This document shows positions 60,284 through 64,000 of a stretch of DNA of 64,000 nt, piece by piece. The translations under genes and the position numbers were made by a program. The stretch's first letter is position 1. Every line of letters begins with the position of its first letter. The notes beneath the pieces were generated by a model. It was not told where the DNA came from and searched no databases. It saw only the letters and a program-made list of their open reading frames with translations. This DNA is from Mucilaginibacter straminoryzae (GTDB lineage Bacteria > Bacteroidota > Bacteroidia > Sphingobacteriales > Sphingobacteriaceae): positions 1 to 64,000 of the forward strand of contig NZ_JALJEJ010000014.1 in NCBI RefSeq assembly GCF_022953055.1, in the 5' to 3' direction.

Positions 60284-61162
60284 TTATCTGTATAGATCGT
60301 ATATTTTTAAACGTAAGAAACGGTTAACCGCAAGGAAGGTACTGAAGCCGGAGATAAATACCCCCAGCCCTATCACCACCAGGAACACCACCGCAAACTC
60401 TTTGTAGTTCTGTAGTATCACCAGATCCGGGATCTGCCTTACAGCCAGGTACAAAGTACCCACCAGGATAATGATAGCAATTAATGCCCCAAGCAGCCCA
60501 TGCCAGATGCCATATAACAGGAACGGCTTGCGGATGAATGATTTGGTAGCGCCTACCAATTGCATCGACTTGATCAGGAAGCGTTGGGAATAGATCGCCA
60601 GCCTGATGGTGTTATTGATCAATGCGACGGAAACCACCACAAATATCCCGGCAAACACCAGGATTACCAGTGTGATTGCCCCCAGGTTCTGGTTCATTTT
60701 TTCTACCAGGGGAGCCTGGTAATTCACTTCCTTAATCAGCGGGTTTTTAAGCAGGTCTGCCTTGAATTTCGCAATGTCATTATTATTAGCATAATCAGCC
60801 TTTAAGTAAACATCGATTGATTCAGACAGTGGGTTAACCCCCAGAAACTTAATAAAATCTTCCCCAAGATCCTTTTGCAACTTCCGCGCAGCCAGCTCTT
60901 TACTAACATACTGGGTTTGTTTCACCCAGGGGTTAGCATCCAGTTGTTTCTGCAATTGCAGCACGTCCGCTTCGCGGGTTGTCTCGTCCACGTACACGTT
61001 CACCACGATATTCTCTTTCACATAACGCGACAGGTTATTAGCGTGAACCAGTATCAGCCCAAGTAAACCAACCATTAACAGCACCATAGCTACACCGAAA
61101 ACGGTGGAAATGTAAATGGTTTTTACCTTCTTTGCTGACGAACTGGTTTCAAATTCTTCCAT
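60284..61162 (-). CDS. ftsX: FtsX, cell division permease
   Basis: 292 residues. One N-terminal helix (about 17-39), a periplasmic domain (about 45-155) and three C-terminal helices (about 165-185, 215-240, 260-282). The segment VVSVALINNTIRLAIYSQRFLIKSMQLVGATKSFIRKPFLLYG fits the FtsX permease. With FtsE, which is not adjacent, it regulates peptidoglycan hydrolases at division. First gene of the operon with DUF3098 and uppP; a -7 box lies 17 nt upstream. Confidence 0.92.
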   Translation of the reverse strand: MEEFETSSSAKKVKTIYISTVFGVAMVLLMVGLLGLILVHANNLSRYVKENIVVNVYVDETTREADVLQLQKQLDANPWVKQTQYVSKELAARKLQKDLGEDFIKFLGVNPLSESIDVYLKADYANNNDIAKFKADLLKNPLIKEVNYQAPLVEKMNQNLGAITLVILVFAGIFVVVSVALINNTIRLAIYSQRFLIKSMQLVGATKSFIRKPFLLYGIWHGLLGALIAIIILVGTLYLAVRQIPDLVILQNYKEFAVVFLVVIGLGVFISGFSTFLAVNRFLRLKIYDLYR

Positions 61163-61179
61163 AATGCACGGTTAAGCTG

Positions 61180-61187
61180 CAAAAATA
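61180..61187 (-). promoter_or_regulatory. Candidate -7 box (TATTTTTG) for the ftsX operon
   Basis: Exact TAnnTTTG match 17 nt before the ftsX ATG. Confidence 0.45.
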
Positions 61188-61303
61188 AGATTATGGTGTT
61201 AAAGGTAAAACTTTATCCCGGCAATAATAAGGCAATAAAATCTGCCTGCCGAACTTTTAACAAAATTTAACGGGATTCCAGTTGGTCATCGGGTCATTGG
61301 TTC

Positions 61304-61338
61304 ATTAGTCATTAGTCATTAGTCATTAGTCATTAGTC
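61304..61338. repeat. Five tandem ATTAGTC heptamers
   Basis: Five perfect consecutive copies of ATTAGTC, preceded by degenerate copies (GGTCATCGGGTCATTGG). Single-repeat remnants appear at 25171-25190. Non-coding, between ftsX and the next gene on the other strand. Confidence 0.85.
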
Positions 61339-61386
61339 TACAAACAATCTGGTTTTGATGCAGGTTTATAAAAGAAAGATATAATC

Positions 61387-61626
61387 ATGACAAAACCTGC
61401 TAATAACCCACATAAACCATCACCTTCTGATACACCGACAGACCGCCCTGAAGATAACGGTAATAAAACCATTCAACGCCCGGAGGATAAAGATTATGAC
61501 GCCGAAAACGCCGACTTTGGCAATGTGGACAAAACCCACCGCGAGGATGAAGAACCGGTTAACCCCATCAAAACGCCACCAACTGAGAACGAGGGTATGA
61601 AACAAGGCAAAGTGCAGCCTGATTAA
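61387..61626 (+). CDS. 79-residue acidic, Pro/Asp/Glu-rich disordered protein
   Basis: Starts MTKPANNPHKPSPSDTPTDRP and ends MKQGKVQPD. It is rich in Pro, Asn, Asp, Glu and Thr, with no hydrophobic core, no Cys and no signal peptide, so it is predicted to be intrinsically disordered. Many Bacteroidota carry such short hydrophilic proteins, sometimes stress-induced. No family recognised. It is alone between divergent neighbours. Confidence 0.65.
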   Translation: MTKPANNPHKPSPSDTPTDRPEDNGNKTIQRPEDKDYDAENADFGNVDKTHREDEEPVNPIKTPPTENEGMKQGKVQPD

Positions 61627-61630
61627 TTTT

Positions 61631-61762
61631 AGTTGCGAGGAAAGAGGTGCGTGGTGCGTGAAATTGCAACTAAATGAAGACCACTGCATCCATCAAATTT
61701 TCCTTACAAACAGCAAATGGCAGCTTAATTCATCGTTCTACAAAATCTCGCTCCTCGCAACT
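61631..61762. repeat. 11-bp inverted repeat around a non-coding gap
   Basis: AGTTGCGAGGA at 61631-61641 and TCCTCGCAACT at 61752-61762, about 110 nt apart. Resembles the degenerate GCAACTGGCAACC-rich text upstream of secA (16560-16580). Confidence 0.35.
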
Positions 61763-61780
61763 GGCAACCCGCTCCTAAAA

Positions 61781-63577
61781 TCACCTCGCTATACCAGCTG
61801 AGTTAAATTGTAAATCGTATAGTTTGCGGTAATAGCCGTTAGGGATACGAAGCAGTTCCTGGTGGGTACCAATTTCTTTGATCTCGCCATGGTCCAGTAC
61901 GATGATCTTGTCCGCACTTTGGATGGTGGATAAGCGGTGGGCAATAACAATCGCGGTACGGCCCTGCATTAGTTTGCCGATGGCGTTCTGGATTAGTTCT
62001 TCCGTTTCTGTGTCGACTGATGATGTTGCTTCATCAAGCACCAATATCGCCGGATCATATACCAGCGCGCGGATAAACGAGATCAGTTGTGCCTGCCCTG
62101 CGGAAAGGGTTGCCCCGCGTTCCATCACGTTGTATTGATAGCCGCCGGGCAGCCTTTCAATAAATTCATGCGCGCCAACGTCTTTAGCGGCAGCGATAAT
62201 TCTATCCAGGCTAATGGCCGGATTATTCAGGCTGATGTTATTGGCAATAGTATCAGAAAACAGGAAGACATCCTGGATCACCGTAGCAATTTTAGATCTT
62301 AAAAAACCTGTTTCGTACTCGTGCAGGTCTTTCCCATCCAACAACACCTTTCCTTTGCCAATATCATAAAATCGGTTCAGGATATTGATAGTTGACGATT
62401 TACCCGCTCCTGTCGCCCCTACCAGCGCCAGTGTTTCGCCCGGCTTTACCTCGAAACTGATATTTTTCAGCACCCAGTTATCATCCACGTAAGCGAACCA
62501 AACATCTTCGAACTTAATATCGCCTTTGATCTCGCCGGATTTAATCGTTCCCTTATTTTCTGCAATGTCATCCGTATCCAGCACTTTGAAAATCCGGTCG
62601 GCACCCACCATACCCATTTGAAGGGTATTGAACTTATCTGCCAGCTGGCGGATCGGGCGGAACAGCAAGTTCAACAATGCAATAAATTCGACAATGCGCC
62701 CCGCAGTAATGCCTTTGCCATGCGCCGTCATGGCAGCTAATTGCTGATCGGAAAGGATGCGCTTACAGCCATACCAAACCAACAAACCCATACACATGGC
62801 GAACAAGATTTCCACCACTGGGAAAAAGATAGAATAGTACCAGTTAGAACGAATGTTGGCATCCCGGTACTTCATATTCACGGCTTTGAACTTGCCCATC
62901 TCCTGCTCTTCCCTGGCGAAATACTGGATAATGCCGATACCGGAAATATGCTCTTGTAAAAAAGTGTTCAGTTGCGATACCTGCGTGCGTACTTCCTGGA
63001 AAGATACTTTGATCGCCTCTTTGAAAATGTACGTCGCCAGCAACAGGAACGGTATCGGGATCAGGGTGATCAGCGTTAGCTTCCAATCCTCGTTCAGCAT
63101 GTAGATAATAATGGAGACGACCACCAGCATATCGCCGGTTATCGAGATCAATCCTTCTGAGAAAATATCGGCGATGGTTTCCAGATCTGAAACGGTACGG
63201 GTGATCAGCATACCTATAGGCGTACGGTCGAAATAACGTAAGCGCAGACTGATAATATGGTTGAACACATCCTTACGCAGATCGCGGATAACAGACTGAC
63301 CCAGACTATTAGTTAAAAAGGTTTGATAGTATTGCGCCAGCGTCTGGATAATCAGTTGGGCAATCATCAAACCCACCATAAACACCAACCCATCATAGTT
63401 ACCAACTACAATGTAATTATCCAGTGTCTTCTGTATCAGGATGGGTTGTATCAGCACCACTACGGCTAAAAAGACTGTCAAGAATGCGGCAATAGCAAAC
63501 GTTATCCTGTAAGGACGCACGTAATGCATCACCCTGCCCATTAATTTCCAGTCTATCGCGTTCCCGGTTACAGCCAT
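61781..63577 (-). CDS. ABC exporter, half-transporter (MsbA/LmrA-like)
   Basis: 598 residues: six-helix ABC transmembrane domain (about 15-335) fused to an ATPase (about 355-590). Walker A GATGAGKSS, signature LSAGQAQL (LSGGQ-type, with an Ala in the second position), Walker B AILVLDEATSSVDTE and the His of the H-loop in AHRLSTI. It functions as a homo- or heterodimer exporting lipids, peptides or drugs; the substrate is unknown. No accessory membrane fusion gene is adjacent. It lies 114 nt downstream of truA on the same strand. Confidence 0.92.
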   Translation of the reverse strand: MAVTGNAIDWKLMGRVMHYVRPYRITFAIAAFLTVFLAVVVLIQPILIQKTLDNYIVVGNYDGLVFMVGLMIAQLIIQTLAQYYQTFLTNSLGQSVIRDLRKDVFNHIISLRLRYFDRTPIGMLITRTVSDLETIADIFSEGLISITGDMLVVVSIIIYMLNEDWKLTLITLIPIPFLLLATYIFKEAIKVSFQEVRTQVSQLNTFLQEHISGIGIIQYFAREEQEMGKFKAVNMKYRDANIRSNWYYSIFFPVVEILFAMCMGLLVWYGCKRILSDQQLAAMTAHGKGITAGRIVEFIALLNLLFRPIRQLADKFNTLQMGMVGADRIFKVLDTDDIAENKGTIKSGEIKGDIKFEDVWFAYVDDNWVLKNISFEVKPGETLALVGATGAGKSSTINILNRFYDIGKGKVLLDGKDLHEYETGFLRSKIATVIQDVFLFSDTIANNISLNNPAISLDRIIAAAKDVGAHEFIERLPGGYQYNVMERGATLSAGQAQLISFIRALVYDPAILVLDEATSSVDTETEELIQNAIGKLMQGRTAIVIAHRLSTIQSADKIIVLDHGEIKEIGTHQELLRIPNGYYRKLYDLQFNSAGIAR

Positions 63578-63691
63578 TTTTTTATTTCGAAATTCGAATT
63601 TTCAATTTCGGATTTTCATTGATCCTATGTCTTTAAGAAAACATTCGAGACTCAAGATTTTATCTTGTTTCCTGATTCTTGTTTCTTGCAT

Positions 63692-64000
63692 CTATCCCCC
63701 AAGGGGATATGGATATTTTACTTCCGTTAAATATAACCCGCAGGCAGGCACAGATGTTCCGGCGTTGCTGCGGTTTTTACTTTCTATAATTTGCCTTACG
63801 GCCTCTGGTTCTATATCTTTTCGTCCAACCATTAACAACGTACCAACGATTGCCCGAACCATGTTGCGCAAGAAGCGGTCTGCAGAGATATCAAATACAA
63901 TACCACCGTCACGCTCTTCCCATTCTGCCCTGCTGATCTTACAATTATTCGTGAAGGTTTGCGTGTTCGATTTACTAAAACAGCTGAAGTCGGTATATTC
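63692..64000 (-). CDS. truA: tRNA pseudouridine synthase A, C-terminal part (window edge)
   Basis: The last 102 residues and the stop are inside the window; the start is beyond position 64000. The block FDISADRFLRNMVRAIVGTLLMVGRKDIEP is the conserved TruA C-terminal motif; YTDFSCFSKSNTQTFTNNCKISRAEW precedes it. TruA makes pseudouridine at positions 38-40 of tRNA anticodon stems. It closes with LTEVKYPYPLGG. Confidence 0.9.
   Translation of the reverse strand, partial: EYTDFSCFSKSNTQTFTNNCKISRAEWEERDGGIVFDISADRFLRNMVRAIVGTLLMVGRKDIEPEAVRQIIESKNRSNAGTSVPACGLYLTEVKYPYPLGG

Noticed and set aside
1..64000. tRNA or rRNA genes
   Set aside because: No T-arm GGTTCGAATCC-like sequence with acceptor pairing and no rRNA-like block was found by eye; a tRNAscan-type search would be decisive.

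Overview
The window looks like a chromosomal segment of a Bacteroidota bacterium, most likely family Sphingobacteriaceae (Mucilaginibacter or Pedobacter type). The reasons are AhpC/TSA proteins with a DUF4369-type N-terminus, DUF5683 and DUF3098 proteins, two TonB-dependent receptors (one with a carboxypeptidase-regulatory N-domain), a very long SecA, an oversized LepB, few Shine-Dalgarno sites, and several exact TAnnTTTG -7 promoter boxes just upstream of start codons. No rRNA, tRNA or CRISPR array was seen, and no prophage or plasmid genes.

Layout. 1-5.3 kb: two tandem thioredoxin-like exported proteins, an arginase-fold protein lacking half of its metal ligands, an extended SDR and a small lipoprotein. 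5.3-20 kb: housekeeping (asnS, M13 peptidase, YkuK-type RNase H fold protein, SRPBCC protein, clpC, a phosphoserine phosphatase fused to a cut-down SerA plus ACT, a universal stress protein, purD, secA). 20-25 kb: a SPOR / M20 amidohydrolase / exported-protein operon, a DUF805 protein and ettA. 25.7-33.1 kb: an accessory carbohydrate-looking block with a GH1-like glycosidase and a tight five-gene operon (membrane O-acyltransferase, beta-barrel protein, three paralogous CE7-like esterases). 33-37.6 kb: a radical SAM protein, a 42-residue Lys/Asn/Ser-rich protein, an Omp85-type barrel, a methyltransferase and a transglutaminase-like protein. 37.9-42.2 kb: the parA-parB-DUF5683-dapB-lepB operon. 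42.4-49.4 kb: an FMN reductase, two TonB-dependent receptors, a periplasmic-binding-like protein without signal peptide, a LysE-type exporter and a small unknown exported protein. 49.5-55.4 kb: DUF2157, nth, a small unknown gene, an ECF sigma factor and uvrA. 55.5-56.7 kb: a RAYT (Y1/HUH) transposase gene embedded in an array of inverted REP palindromes. 56.7-64 kb: aconitase, uppP-DUF3098-ftsX, a small disordered protein, an MsbA-like ABC exporter and the 3' part of truA.

Most interesting points. (1) The RAYT/REPIN cluster, with a diverged copy at 37.6 kb whose hairpin stems differ by compensatory changes. (2) The acyltransferase / barrel / triple-esterase operon, which could add and remove acyl groups on a surface glycan. 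(3) The SerB-SerA(minus NAD domain)-ACT fusion. (4) The arginase-fold pseudoenzyme. (5) Repeated palindromic AGTGTTAACACT-type motifs between the divergent peptidase and ykuK-like genes. All functional calls rest on reading the sequence and on knowledge of the families; no database search was run.
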